Shown here piece after piece: positions 25,428 through 33,706 of a stretch of DNA of 57,336 bases; the first letter of the stretch is position 1, and each line of letters opens with the position of its first letter. The stretch covers positions 1 through 57,336 of the forward strand of contig JAEEQL010000005.1 of NCBI GenBank assembly GCA_016285265.1. Reading direction: 5' to 3'. The notes below the pieces were generated by a model. It searched no databases. It was not told the DNA's origin and was given only the letters and a program-made list of their open reading frames with translations. The position numbers and the translations under genes were made by a program. Source of the stretch: Lachnospiraceae bacterium. GTDB lineage: Bacteria; Bacillota; Clostridia; Lachnospirales; Lachnospiraceae.

Positions 25428-27148
25428 GCCACGACGACAGTTTTTTACGAAGACAATATCTGATCAATCTCTTTCCTATAATGTTCTCGCTTCTCGGCGG
25501 AACGATCAATGCACTTATCGACAGTGTGTTCATCTCGCTGAAGCTCGGGAAAGAAGGACTGAGTGCCGTGACCCTGTCCATGCCTGTATATCTTGTCATG
25601 TGCTGTATAGGAGCACTCATTGCCGCGGGAGGAAGCTTTCTTTCCGCACGTGAAGCCGGAAAAGATAACATCGGTGAAGCCAAAAGGTTTTACCATACTG
25701 CACTGACGCTGGGGCTTATAACCGGAATTCTTTTTTCACTGTTTGCGATTGCCGGAGATCCTATATCGGATTTTCTTGCCCAGGGAGATCAGCTCGGCGG
25801 ATTTATTTATCCTTATATTTTTGTTACACTCATTGGTTCTCTTCCGTTTATGATGATCTACTTTCCGGTTTTCTATCTCCAGCTTGCCGGAAAGAGAAAA
25901 GAGATCTCCATGATGACCGTCATCATGGTTATCGCGGATTCCGTTCTTGATATTGTTCTTCTGTATATTATCCCGATGGGTATGACGGGTGCAGCGCTTG
26001 CCAGTGTTATCTCGACGCTTATCGCATGCATATACGGTTTCGCATGTCTTAACAGAAAAGATTCCGATTACCGCTTTGATGCAGGAATGTTTGGATTAAA
26101 AGGAAGCGGAACGATACTTCATTACGGAAGCCCCACCGCACTCGGCAATTTCTATGATGCGGTTCGTCTTTTTGCAGTCAATGCACTGATCTTAAAACTT
26201 GCGGGGGCAAGCGGAGCGGCCGTATGGGCAATACTTAACACATTGTCCGAACTGTCTCTTATGATAGTTTCCGGTGTTCCTCAGGCGGGAGCTCCGATGA
26301 CGGGGGTTTATCATTCGGCAAGGGAAAATACAGGCATACGTGTATTGTTCAAGCTTGAGATGCTTGTCGGATTTGTGATGAGTGTGGTTTTCTGCGGAGT
26401 GCTTGTTCTGATACACAGACCGCTTGAATTGCTTTTTAATTCGCCCGAAGTGCTGACCATGCCTCTCTTAAGTCTTGGTCTTTCGGTACTTGCCAATGTC
26501 ATATCCACGATATGGTCGGTTTACTTCAATGCTACGGGAAGGATTGTTCTTTCGAATATCCTGACGGCGCTCAGAAGACTTGTACTTCCGGTTGCCGTAC
26601 TGTTTTCGTATTGCTATATCGAAAATGCATATATCTGGAATTTCCTTCCGGTATCCGCTGTGTTATCCATCGTGCTGACGTGGATCATGGTTGCCGTTAT
26701 TTCGGCACTCAATTCCGGAAAGAAATATCCGCTTTCCGGAATGCTCCTGCTGGATGACCATCTTGAAAGAGAGAACAAGGTACTTGATTATTCCGTTGCG
26801 GCCAATGTCGAGAGCGTTTGCGATGCGAGTGAACGAATAAAGGAATTCTGCCTGGCCAATAATATGGATAAGAAGAATATCTATAAGATGGGTCTGGCAA
26901 TAGAGGAACTGCTCACCGTTATGATCCGGAAGAGCAACTCCGATCTTAAGACCATCGATATGAGAAGCTTTGCCCTTGATGACAATACCGGCATAAGGAT
27001 CCGATGCGCCGGTGAAAACTTTAATCCCTTTGATCATGTTGACGAGGATGAAGATTTCTACATGGGTATAAGCATGCTTCAAAAGACGGCTGCGTACGTG
27101 CATCACAGCTACACACTCGGTATGAATACGATAATCATTTTTTTGTAA
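25424..27148 (+). CDS. MATE family transporter fused to a C-terminal RsbW-like ATPase domain
   Basis: 574 aa. Residues 10-440 form a MATE/MOP-type transporter with about 12 membrane helices (NLFPIMFSLLGGTINALIDS, PIGMTGAALAS-like turns). Residues 455-574 are soluble and resemble the HATPase fold of anti-sigma kinases: GLAIEELLTVMI (N box, 490-501), CAGENFNP (G1 box, 528-535), YMGISMLQK (G2 box, 546-554) and LGMNTII. Compared with the free kinase at 30502, the N-box Asn (Asn47 there) is Val499 here and the G1-box Asp (Asp79 there) is Cys528, so ATP binding or catalysis is probably lost. I infer a transporter with a built-in partner-binding domain. Start codon overlaps the upstream stop. Confidence 0.88.
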   Translation: MSHDDSFLRRQYLINLFPIMFSLLGGTINALIDSVFISLKLGKEGLSAVTLSMPVYLVMCCIGALIAAGGSFLSAREAGKDNIGEAKRFYHTALTLGLITGILFSLFAIAGDPISDFLAQGDQLGGFIYPYIFVTLIGSLPFMMIYFPVFYLQLAGKRKEISMMTVIMVIADSVLDIVLLYIIPMGMTGAALASVISTLIACIYGFACLNRKDSDYRFDAGMFGLKGSGTILHYGSPTALGNFYDAVRLFAVNALILKLAGASGAAVWAILNTLSELSLMIVSGVPQAGAPMTGVYHSARENTGIRVLFKLEMLVGFVMSVVFCGVLVLIHRPLELLFNSPEVLTMPLLSLGLSVLANVISTIWSVYFNATGRIVLSNILTALRRLVLPVAVLFSYCYIENAYIWNFLPVSAVLSIVLTWIMVAVISALNSGKKYPLSGMLLLDDHLERENKVLDYSVAANVESVCDASERIKEFCLANNMDKKNIYKMGLAIEELLTVMIRKSNSDLKTIDMRSFALDDNTGIRIRCAGENFNPFDHVDEDEDFYMGISMLQKTAAYVHHSYTLGMNTIIIFL

Positions 27149-27199
27149 AGGACAGATAAGTCAAGACTGCAGATACATAAATGGTTTTTGGGGGGATTT

Positions 27200-28801
27200 A
27201 TGCATTTTGATAATGCAGAATACTGGCATCGGCTTGAAGATGACTGTTTTCATGCTGATGAGATCAATCGGAACAATCTGCTGACTTTGATGCGTGACAA
27301 TAAGGATACCGCATTCGGAAAGGCCAACGGATTCGGATCGATCGACGGTATAGATGAATATCGAAGAAGACTCCCGCTTACGCATTACGAACCGTTCCGC
27401 GGTTATGTGGACAGGATGCTCGGAGGAAGTGAGAATGAACTGACCGCATACCCGGTCGTCAATTACTGCCGTACCTCCGGAACCGAAGGGGTGGCCAAGA
27501 ATATTCCCGTAACTTCCGAAGCGTTCAGAAGATATGGCAACGCGGTCGGATACCGCCAGGAAGAGATAATAAATGAATTCGGCGGAAAGAGACTGGTCAT
27601 CAATACTTTCAGGACCGATATTTCGAAAGAATCGACCGGGGACCTTCTTCTTTCGGAAGCACTGTTCAGATACCTGTATGAGGAAGGTTATCTCGACGAA
27701 TCACATTTTGCCGGAGGCTTTAAAACTCTTTTCTCCGATTCTCTCGGAGACAGGCTTTTCGTAAAACTCTGGGTGGGATTTGCCGAACCCGATATAACCG
27801 TACTGGAAAGCATCTTCCTGTATGACCTTCTGATCTTTTTTACATACCTGGAAGAATTTTGGGAAGAAGTCTTAAGTGCGATGACGAAGCGCCGCATACC
27901 GGAAGGGTATAAGATCCCCGATGACATACGCACATACCTGCTTTCACTTCCTGTCAGTAATGAAAGACTGAGCGAAGTCAGGAACCTGTGCATGGGAGGA
28001 GCTTACGGAATAGCCAAAAAGCTCTGGCCGCGATTAAAGCTTGTGAGCGGTGTCAGCAACAGGTCTTACTTTGCGGAGGATAAAACGCTCAGGGCATATA
28101 TCGGTGATGCACAGTACTATTATCTGGCATATTGCGCATCCGAGTGTTATATGGGCACTGCGGTTGAAGATAATGATTTCAATTATGTAATGATGCCCGA
28201 GACGGCATTTTATGAATATCTTCCCGTGGACGGAGGAGATGGTACCCTTCTTCCACTGGAACTTGAGATCGGAAAATGCTATAAGCCGGTGATCACCAAT
28301 TTCTCCGGATTGTACAGATATGTAATGGAGGATATACTCAGGGTTCAGGGTTTTCTCGGCAAGTCACCGATATTCGAGTTTGTAATGCGAAGCTCGCAGA
28401 CACTTAATATCGCGGGTGAAAAAATGGATATACATCTGGTTGAAAAAGCCGTTTCCGGGCTCGATGGTGATAACGGGATATCGGAATGGACGATCGGAAT
28501 AGAGCACGATACCACGCCCGGAAGATATTTCATAGTCGCTGTATCAACGGGGGGAAAGACAGGTTTCAACACGGATATCTCGAACCGGCTCGATGAGCTG
28601 TTATCGGAATTCAATCCGGATTATGCGGACCTGAGAGAAATGGATTACATACGGAAACCGCAGGTGCTTTTGCTTAAGCCGGGATCATACGGCAACGTTC
28701 TCAAGGAGATCGGACTTGCCGGCGGTCACAAAAAGCCTAATCATGTAGCCAATCAGGGATTCACCTATCAATCTTACAGAAAGTGGGTAGAGCAGAAATG
28801 A
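27200..28801 (+). CDS. GH3 auxin-responsive promoter family protein (acyl-acid amido synthetase-like)
   Basis: 533-aa soluble member of the GH3 family within the ANL adenylating superfamily; plant members adenylate acyl acids and transfer them to amino acids. Seen: CRTSGTEGVAKNIP near residues 91-104 (ATP-binding P-loop), ASECYMGTAVEDND near 312, MMPETAFYEYLP, and YRYVMEDILRVQGF near 372 followed by FEFVMRSSQTLNIAGEK. The ATG at 27200 follows GGGGGGATTT; a TTG at 27188 is less likely. The substrate in bacteria is generally unknown. Coupled by ATGA overlap to the phosphatase gene; 51 nt after the MATE gene. Confidence 0.86.
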   Translation: MHFDNAEYWHRLEDDCFHADEINRNNLLTLMRDNKDTAFGKANGFGSIDGIDEYRRRLPLTHYEPFRGYVDRMLGGSENELTAYPVVNYCRTSGTEGVAKNIPVTSEAFRRYGNAVGYRQEEIINEFGGKRLVINTFRTDISKESTGDLLLSEALFRYLYEEGYLDESHFAGGFKTLFSDSLGDRLFVKLWVGFAEPDITVLESIFLYDLLIFFTYLEEFWEEVLSAMTKRRIPEGYKIPDDIRTYLLSLPVSNERLSEVRNLCMGGAYGIAKKLWPRLKLVSGVSNRSYFAEDKTLRAYIGDAQYYYLAYCASECYMGTAVEDNDFNYVMMPETAFYEYLPVDGGDGTLLPLELEIGKCYKPVITNFSGLYRYVMEDILRVQGFLGKSPIFEFVMRSSQTLNIAGEKMDIHLVEKAVSGLDGDNGISEWTIGIEHDTTPGRYFIVAVSTGGKTGFNTDISNRLDELLSEFNPDYADLREMDYIRKPQVLLLKPGSYGNVLKEIGLAGGHKKPNHVANQGFTYQSYRKWVEQK

Positions 28802-30498
28802 AAGAGAAGAAGATTTTTATCACAGGACTGACCGGAAGACTGATCCTCGGACTCGCTGTATTCGTTGCTGCGGTCACGGCCGGTTCCATCATCGTTGGTG
28901 TCAGAACGTATAGAAATTCGATCTACAGACACTACAATGAGATCGGTTACCAGATTGCAAAGTCTGTCGAGCTTCTTTTCGACTCTGACGAGCTTGAGGA
29001 GTGGGGCGAACTTACCTATAAGTTCAATACCACCGGAGAAGGTGCTGAGGAGATTGCTGAGGTAACCTCATCCGAAAGATTCCGTGAGCTTGAACAAACA
29101 CTTCTCAATCTCAGGACGGGTATGGATGTAAACGACATCTTCGTCGGCGTGATCAATCTCGGAGAACTAAGCGAGTTCACCATGGAAGGCATTATGGACG
29201 GAAGCTGGGCGCCCATATATTACATTATGGATACTTATCCCATGGAAGAGCAGCGCTTTTCTCTCGGTGACAGAAGTCCGATCACCCCCGACTACATTGA
29301 GGGTGCGGGCATATCCTACGCAAGCGGTATTCCTTATGACGGATATTTCGTCAATGAAGGAAATTACGGATACAACATCACCGCAGTTTATCCCATAGTA
29401 AAGAATGGAAAGACGATCGCATTTGTCGGTGTCGAGACACCCATGCGTACGCTTGAGTCCGATCTTAACAGATACATTTTTATTGTGCTGGTCATTGTAT
29501 GTATCATTTCTGTGATCCTTTTTATACTTACTGCCATAATCCTTGTAAATGCACTTATCAAGCCAATAAAGCTTATATCACATGAAGCCGCTTACTTCGT
29601 TGAGAACGAAAACGAGGTATCGCAGGAACTCAAAAAGGTACGCAACCGTGACGAGATCCAGGTGCTCGCTGAGAGCGTCCTCGCAATGGAGATCGGTATC
29701 AACGAATACATTGCCAACCTCACCAAGATAACTGCCGAGAAGGAGAGGATCGGAGCGGAACTTAATGTCGCCACGCAGATACAGGCGGACATGCTTCCCA
29801 GGATCTTCCCGGCATTCCCCGAAAGAACGGAATTCGATCTGTACGCTTCCATGAGCCCCGCCAAGGAAGTCGGTGGTGACTTCTATGACTTCTTCCTTAT
29901 AGATGACGATCATATCGGCCTTGTCATGGCAGACGTCTCGGGTAAGGGAGTTCCCGCAGCTTTGTTCATGGTCATTGCAAAGACCCTTATCAAGAACAGG
30001 GCTCAGATGGGAGGTTCACCCGCGGAGGTTCTTGCATATGCCAATGACCAGCTCGGAGAAGGCAATGAGGCAGAGCTGTTCGTAACCGTATGGTTCGCAA
30101 TCATCCAGATCTCAACCGGTAAGGGATTCGCCGCAAACGCAGGTCATGAGCATCCCGCTATCCGCAGAAAGGACGGCAGGTTCGAACTGGTCAAGTACCG
30201 CCACTCACCCGCGGTAGCAACGCTTCCCGGAATCAAGTTCAAGGAGCATGAATTCAAGCTTAATCCCGGAGACAGCCTCTATGTTTACACAGACGGTGTT
30301 ACCGAGGCGACAAGAGCCGATGATGTGCTTTTCGGTATCGACAGAATGCTTGAAGCACTTAACAAAAATCCCGATGCGGATCCCAAGACGATGCTCGACA
30401 ATGTACGTTCCGACATCGATCTGTTCGTAGGAGAAGCACCTCAGTTCGACGATATCACAATGCTCGGATTCAAGTACCTCGGATCCGGAAAGGAGTAA
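28798..30498 (+). CDS. Membrane PP2C-type (SpoIIE/RsbU) phosphatase with extracellular sensor and HAMP
   Basis: 566 aa. Transmembrane helix at residues 14-35, an extracytoplasmic sensor of about 190 residues with a Cache-like pattern (YNITAVYPIVKNGKTIAFVG), a second helix at about 226-250, HAMP at about 250-305, a helical linker, and a SpoIIE-type PP2C domain from about 345. Metal-binding motifs are intact: GGDFYDFF, MADVSGKGVPAALF, YVYTDGVTEA and FDDITMLGF. It should dephosphorylate the STAS protein on an external cue. The start overlaps the GH3 stop; the kinase gene follows after 3 nt. Confidence 0.93.
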   Translation: MKEKKIFITGLTGRLILGLAVFVAAVTAGSIIVGVRTYRNSIYRHYNEIGYQIAKSVELLFDSDELEEWGELTYKFNTTGEGAEEIAEVTSSERFRELEQTLLNLRTGMDVNDIFVGVINLGELSEFTMEGIMDGSWAPIYYIMDTYPMEEQRFSLGDRSPITPDYIEGAGISYASGIPYDGYFVNEGNYGYNITAVYPIVKNGKTIAFVGVETPMRTLESDLNRYIFIVLVIVCIISVILFILTAIILVNALIKPIKLISHEAAYFVENENEVSQELKKVRNRDEIQVLAESVLAMEIGINEYIANLTKITAEKERIGAELNVATQIQADMLPRIFPAFPERTEFDLYASMSPAKEVGGDFYDFFLIDDDHIGLVMADVSGKGVPAALFMVIAKTLIKNRAQMGGSPAEVLAYANDQLGEGNEAELFVTVWFAIIQISTGKGFAANAGHEHPAIRRKDGRFELVKYRHSPAVATLPGIKFKEHEFKLNPGDSLYVYTDGVTEATRADDVLFGIDRMLEALNKNPDADPKTMLDNVRSDIDLFVGEAPQFDDITMLGFKYLGSGKE

Positions 30499-30501
30499 GA
30501 T

Positions 30502-30909
30502 ATGCGGGAATTAAACATTGAAGCATTGGTTGAAAATCTCGATCAGGTTCTTGCATTTGTTGATGATGAGATCGATAAACTCGAATGCTCGGTCAAGATT
30601 CATACGCAGATAGATGTAGCCGTAGAAGAGCTTTTCGTAAACATCGCCCATTATGCTTATAAGCCGGATAGCGGTCCCGCTACCGTGCGCGTCGAGGTCG
30701 AAAAGGATCCGCCCGCAATATCGATAACATTCATCGATCACGGTATCCCTTACGATCCGCTTGCCAAGGACGATCCCGATATAACTCTTTCTGCGGAAGA
30801 CCGTGAGATCGGCGGACTCGGCATATTCATGGTCAAAAAGAGCATGGACAGCATAGAGTACGAATATAAGGACGGACAGAACATCCTTCATATCCGTAAG
30901 CTGATCTGA
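30502..30909 (+). CDS. RsbW-like serine kinase (anti-sigma factor type ATPase)
   Basis: 135-aa stand-alone HATPase of the RsbW/SpoIIAB class. The N box DVAVEELFVNIAHYAY (Glu42, Glu43, Asn47), G1 box FIDHGIPYDP (Asp79, Gly81) and glycine-rich G2 box GGLGIFMVKK (104-113) are intact, so it should bind ATP and phosphorylate the STAS protein. Last gene of the operon, 3 nt after the phosphatase. The usual sigma factor partner is not encoded next to it; the regulated partner could be the GGDEF protein or the MATE tail. Confidence 0.92.
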   Translation: MRELNIEALVENLDQVLAFVDDEIDKLECSVKIHTQIDVAVEELFVNIAHYAYKPDSGPATVRVEVEKDPPAISITFIDHGIPYDPLAKDDPDITLSAEDREIGGLGIFMVKKSMDSIEYEYKDGQNILHIRKLI

Positions 30910-30928
30910 TTTCAAAGATTAAAGAAAA

Positions 30929-30994
30929 GAAACAGGGGGGACGGTTCTGCTGTTTACATTGTCCCTGTAAACAGCAGAACCGCCCCCCTGTTTC
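30929..30994. terminator. Large palindrome with GGGGGGACGGTTC core, likely bidirectional terminator
   Basis: Arms at 30929-30957 and 30967-30994 are complementary over 28 positions with one bulged A, around a 9-base loop. Both flanks are T-rich on the outgoing strand. It lies between convergent genes. The core is shared with 16109-16157 and, as a half copy, 32903-32930. Confidence 0.8.
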
Positions 30995-31002
30995 CTTGTT
31001 TC

Positions 31003-32142
31003 TTAGAAGAAGCTCCAGTGGCTCAGCCAGTATCCTGGCATGACTACGATGATGAAGAACATCCAGCTTACAAGAGTGAAGACCTTGATGAAGTCCCTGC
31101 CTTTTCCGGGATATTCCCTTACGTAGATTCTGTAATTGATGACGGATGCAAGCGAACCTATCAGCGATACAAGGCCTGCTGTGTCCGCACCGTAGATGAG
31201 TCCCGCGAAATTATCCGCGAACGGATACAGCACTATCGACGCGGGTACATTGGATATAACCTGGCTCAGGAGTATAACGGAAAGGTATTCCCTTCCTGTC
31301 ACGGTTCTTGCAAGGAAGCTTTCTATCCCGGGATTTGCCGTGATCGAAGATGAGAATACGAAGAAGCAGAAGAACGTAACAAGCAGTACATAGTCGACGC
31401 TCTTTAAAAGCTTCCTGTTTACGGTCAGAACGGCAATTAGAACGATGCCGACCGCAATCGGCCAGAGCTTTGTTCTCGATACGATGACCAGAAGTATCAT
31501 CACAAAAAGGATCTGATATGTGATGCGTCTTATCCTGTTTTCTTTTTTCCAGGGAACTAGATCGAGTCTGAATTCGATCTTTCTTCCTTTTTCCTTTCTG
31601 AAACAAACAAGTACGAATACGATAAGAAGTACCGCACTGCCCGCACACAGAGGGGACATGTGGAAGATGAACCTTCCGGCACTGACTCCCGACTTATTGA
31701 ACAGGAAAAGGTTCTGCGGGCTTCCGAAGGGCATGAGTAGCGAACCGCGGATCGCGGCGATGTTCTCCATGGAAATGATTGGGAGTATGCATTCTTCTCT
31801 TCCTACACTTCTGAAAAGAAGGATGGTGAGCGGAACGAAGATGATGAGCGATACATCATTGGTCACGAACATCGAAGTAAAGAACACTCCGAATATGAGA
31901 AACAGCGATAGAGTCGCCATCGTGGAAAACTTGGAGCTGAGCTTTAATAGAGGCTGGAACAGGTCTTCCTGCTTGAAGCCTTCGAGGACCGTGAGCATCA
32001 TGAAGAGTATTCCGAGAGTGTGCCAGTCGATCGCGGTGATGAGGTCTTTGGACGGCGGTGTTATGAACAGTGAAATGACTGCCGCTAGAAGTGATACCGG
32101 CAGCATCGGGTCTTTTTTTATGAGAAGCAGTAATTTTTTCAT
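31003..32142 (-). CDS. SLC13/ArsB-NhaD superfamily anion permease
   Basis: 379-aa integral membrane protein with about 10-11 helices. The pattern FVTNDVSLIIFVPL near residue 90 and GSPQNLFLF near residue 139 are the paired motifs of the ion-transporter superfamily that includes citrate, arsenite and Na+/H+ carriers; SNVPASIVLYPF near residue 297 is the second half-repeat signature. The substrate cannot be told; no ars or cit genes are adjacent. The promoter lies so close that the mRNA appears leaderless, and no Shine-Dalgarno precedes the ATG (TTCACCT). Confidence 0.85.
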   Translation of the reverse strand: MKKLLLLIKKDPMLPVSLLAAVISLFITPPSKDLITAIDWHTLGILFMMLTVLEGFKQEDLFQPLLKLSSKFSTMATLSLFLIFGVFFTSMFVTNDVSLIIFVPLTILLFRSVGREECILPIISMENIAAIRGSLLMPFGSPQNLFLFNKSGVSAGRFIFHMSPLCAGSAVLLIVFVLVCFRKEKGRKIEFRLDLVPWKKENRIRRITYQILFVMILLVIVSRTKLWPIAVGIVLIAVLTVNRKLLKSVDYVLLVTFFCFFVFSSSITANPGIESFLARTVTGREYLSVILLSQVISNVPASIVLYPFADNFAGLIYGADTAGLVSLIGSLASVINYRIYVREYPGKGRDFIKVFTLVSWMFFIIVVMPGYWLSHWSFF

Positions 32143-32149
32143 AGGTGAA

Positions 32150-32177
32150 ATTGTATCACAGTTTTCTTTATTATCAA
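32150..32177 (-). promoter_or_regulatory. Promoter of the SLC13-type gene, -10 box 7 nt from ATG
   Basis: Minus strand: TTGATA (32177-32172), 16-base spacer, TACAAT (32155-32150) preceded by TGA (extended -10). Seven bases then the ATG at 32142. Confidence 0.7.
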
Positions 32178-32203
32178 TCGGCAGTTTTTAGCCGTATAAA
32201 ACC

Positions 32204-32232
32204 TTGCCATATAGTTTTCGAAACTATATAAT
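32204..32232 (+). promoter_or_regulatory. Promoter of the DUF1836 gene with a palindrome in the spacer
   Basis: TTGCCA (32204-32209), 17-base spacer, perfect TATAAT (32227-32232), then 7 nt to ATG 32240. The palindrome ATATAGTTT-TCG-AAACTATAT (32209-32229) fills the spacer, an operator position expected for repression. Confidence 0.7.
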
Positions 32233-32239
32233 GTTAGGC

Positions 32240-32860
32240 ATGAGTGAAGAAAAATTTACGGAAACAGTAGAAAGAGCGATAGATCATCTCAGGACCATCA
32301 ATACGATATCCCCCGATGAACTTCCCGCCATGGAATTATATATGGACCAGCTTACGACATTTATGGACCGCAAGCTGACGAGTCTTGTAAGGAAGCCCTC
32401 AAGGGATAAGGTCCTTACCAAGACCATGATCAACAATTATGCGAAGAACCATCTGATCCATCCGCCTGTTAAAAAGAAGTATTCGAGAGAGCATATGCTC
32501 GAGCTCCTCTTTATCTTTTATTTCAAATCATTCCTTTCGATAAGCGATATTCAGACGCTCCTGTCACCGCTTTCGGATGACACGATGGGAGATGATTACT
32601 CCGTCTCAAAGCTTTATGCCGAGATGATACATGCCGGTAAGGGCGCGAGAGGAAAGCTTAAGAAGGATCTTGATGAGAAGGTCGAGAAGATCGAAAGGTC
32701 CTTTGACGATGCTCCCGATGACAAGAGGGAATATCTCAAGAAGTTCGCATTCATCTGCCAGCTCGGTTATGACATCTATCTGAAGAAGACGATCATCGAG
32801 CATATGATAGATGATATGGCGGAGGAGCAGTTCCTCAGCGAGGATCCGGACGAAAGATAA
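32240..32860 (+). CDS. DUF1836 family protein (putative DNA-binding regulator)
   Basis: 206-aa member of DUF1836, a Firmicute family with a MerR-like helix-turn-helix flavour. Core: LYMDQLTTFMDRKL, then LTKTMINNYAKNHLIHPP and VKKKYSREHMLELLFIFYF near residues 70-105, followed by SISDIQTLLSPL. The start at 32240 (MSEEKFTETV) is chosen because earlier in-frame ATG 32231 overlaps the -10 box; no Shine-Dalgarno is present, which fits a leaderless message. The palindrome in its promoter suggests autoregulation. Divergent from the SLC13-type permease, whose promoter lies within 30 nt. Confidence 0.85.
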   Translation: MSEEKFTETVERAIDHLRTINTISPDELPAMELYMDQLTTFMDRKLTSLVRKPSRDKVLTKTMINNYAKNHLIHPPVKKKYSREHMLELLFIFYFKSFLSISDIQTLLSPLSDDTMGDDYSVSKLYAEMIHAGKGARGKLKKDLDEKVEKIERSFDDAPDDKREYLKKFAFICQLGYDIYLKKTIIEHMIDDMAEEQFLSEDPDER

Positions 32861-32865
32861 AATAA

Positions 32866-32896
32866 AAGAGGATGCGATGCGCATCCTCTTTTTTTC
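32866..32896. terminator. Bidirectional terminator between DUF1836 gene and response regulator
   Basis: GAGGATGCG (32868-32876) / CGCATCCTC (32880-32888), flanked by AAAA on the left and TTTTTTT on the right, so it can work on both strands for the convergent genes. Confidence 0.9.
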
Positions 32897-32902
32897 ATGG
32901 GC

Positions 32903-32930
32903 AAAACAGCGTAAGCCGTCCCCCTGTTTT
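32903..32930 (-). repeat. Half copy of the GGGGACGG palindrome at the response-regulator stop
   Basis: Contains GCCGTCCCCCTGTTTT, matching one arm of the 30929-30994 palindrome; AAAACAG/CTGTTTT can form a 7-bp stem around it. It abuts the stop codon of the minus-strand gene. Confidence 0.5.
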
Positions 32931-33699
32931 ACTTGTTGAATTTCTGGTTTACGAAGAACTGCTTGAGTGTTTTGATCAGGTCCTGTTTTCCGATTGTCTT
33001 GAGAAGGTATCCCGCGGGCTTGAGTGACATGACCTTGAGGATGCTCTCTTTATCGTTCTTGCCGGTAAGGAACATAACGGGGATTCCGGATATTTCCGGA
33101 TCCGATTTCATCATCTCGTAAATCTTGGGGCCGTTCGTTACCGGCATATCATAATCGAGAAGCACCAGATCCGTTTCGTTATTGGAAAGGAACATGACGG
33201 CCTGCATGGCCGATGTTACGATCGAGACATTGTAATCGTTCTTGAGCCATTCCCTGATTATCTTGAGATATGTAGCATCATCGTCCACAACGAGGATGGT
33301 CTTCTTCTGGCTGAAATCCGCGGATGTATATTTATTCATATCCTCGACCAGCCTGTTCATATCGAGAGGGCGTGCCATGGTATCGCAGAGGGACGCCTGG
33401 GGAATGGTCTTGCATATGGCCGCGAACTCATTGGGATCGCCTATCAGGTAGAGGAGCTTGTTCTCTTCGACGATAAGGTCCTTGAGATATACGAGGACAG
33501 AGGATATATATTCGAGAGTCTCCATGCTGTCCGTATAGAAGATGATGAGAGCACAGTCGTCCTTATGCTTCTGAATGGCGTTAACGCTGATCGGTTCTTC
33601 GATCACGTTAAAATGAGCCTTCTCCAATCCCTTGGTGATGGCCCCCGTCATGAAATTCTTCTCTTTTCTTATCAGAAGTAAGGAAGTTTCGTTAAGCAT
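32929..33699 (-). CDS. Response regulator with two receiver domains and no output domain
   Basis: 256 aa. Residues 1-125 look like a degenerate receiver fold (ALIIFYTDS, LLYLIGD) lacking the acidic triad. Residues 133-250 are a complete receiver: ILVVDDDATYL (acidic pair), LVLLDYDMPVTNGP (phospho-Asp about 180), MFLTGKND (Thr switch) and AGYLLKTIG (conserved Lys). No DNA-binding or enzyme domain follows, so it likely signals by protein contact. No histidine kinase is adjacent. Promoter 7 nt before the ATG and no ribosome site, as for its two neighbours. Confidence 0.88.
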   Translation of the reverse strand: MLNETSLLLIRKEKNFMTGAITKGLEKAHFNVIEEPISVNAIQKHKDDCALIIFYTDSMETLEYISSVLVYLKDLIVEENKLLYLIGDPNEFAAICKTIPQASLCDTMARPLDMNRLVEDMNKYTSADFSQKKTILVVDDDATYLKIIREWLKNDYNVSIVTSAMQAVMFLSNNETDLVLLDYDMPVTNGPKIYEMMKSDPEISGIPVMFLTGKNDKESILKVMSLKPAGYLLKTIGKQDLIKTLKQFFVNQKFNK

Positions 33700-33706
33700 T
33701 TGGATA

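Noticed and set aside
31520-32191. Plus-strand open frame of 223 codons
   Set aside because: It lies antisense to the SLC13-type permease, whose membrane helices and paired motifs are clear.
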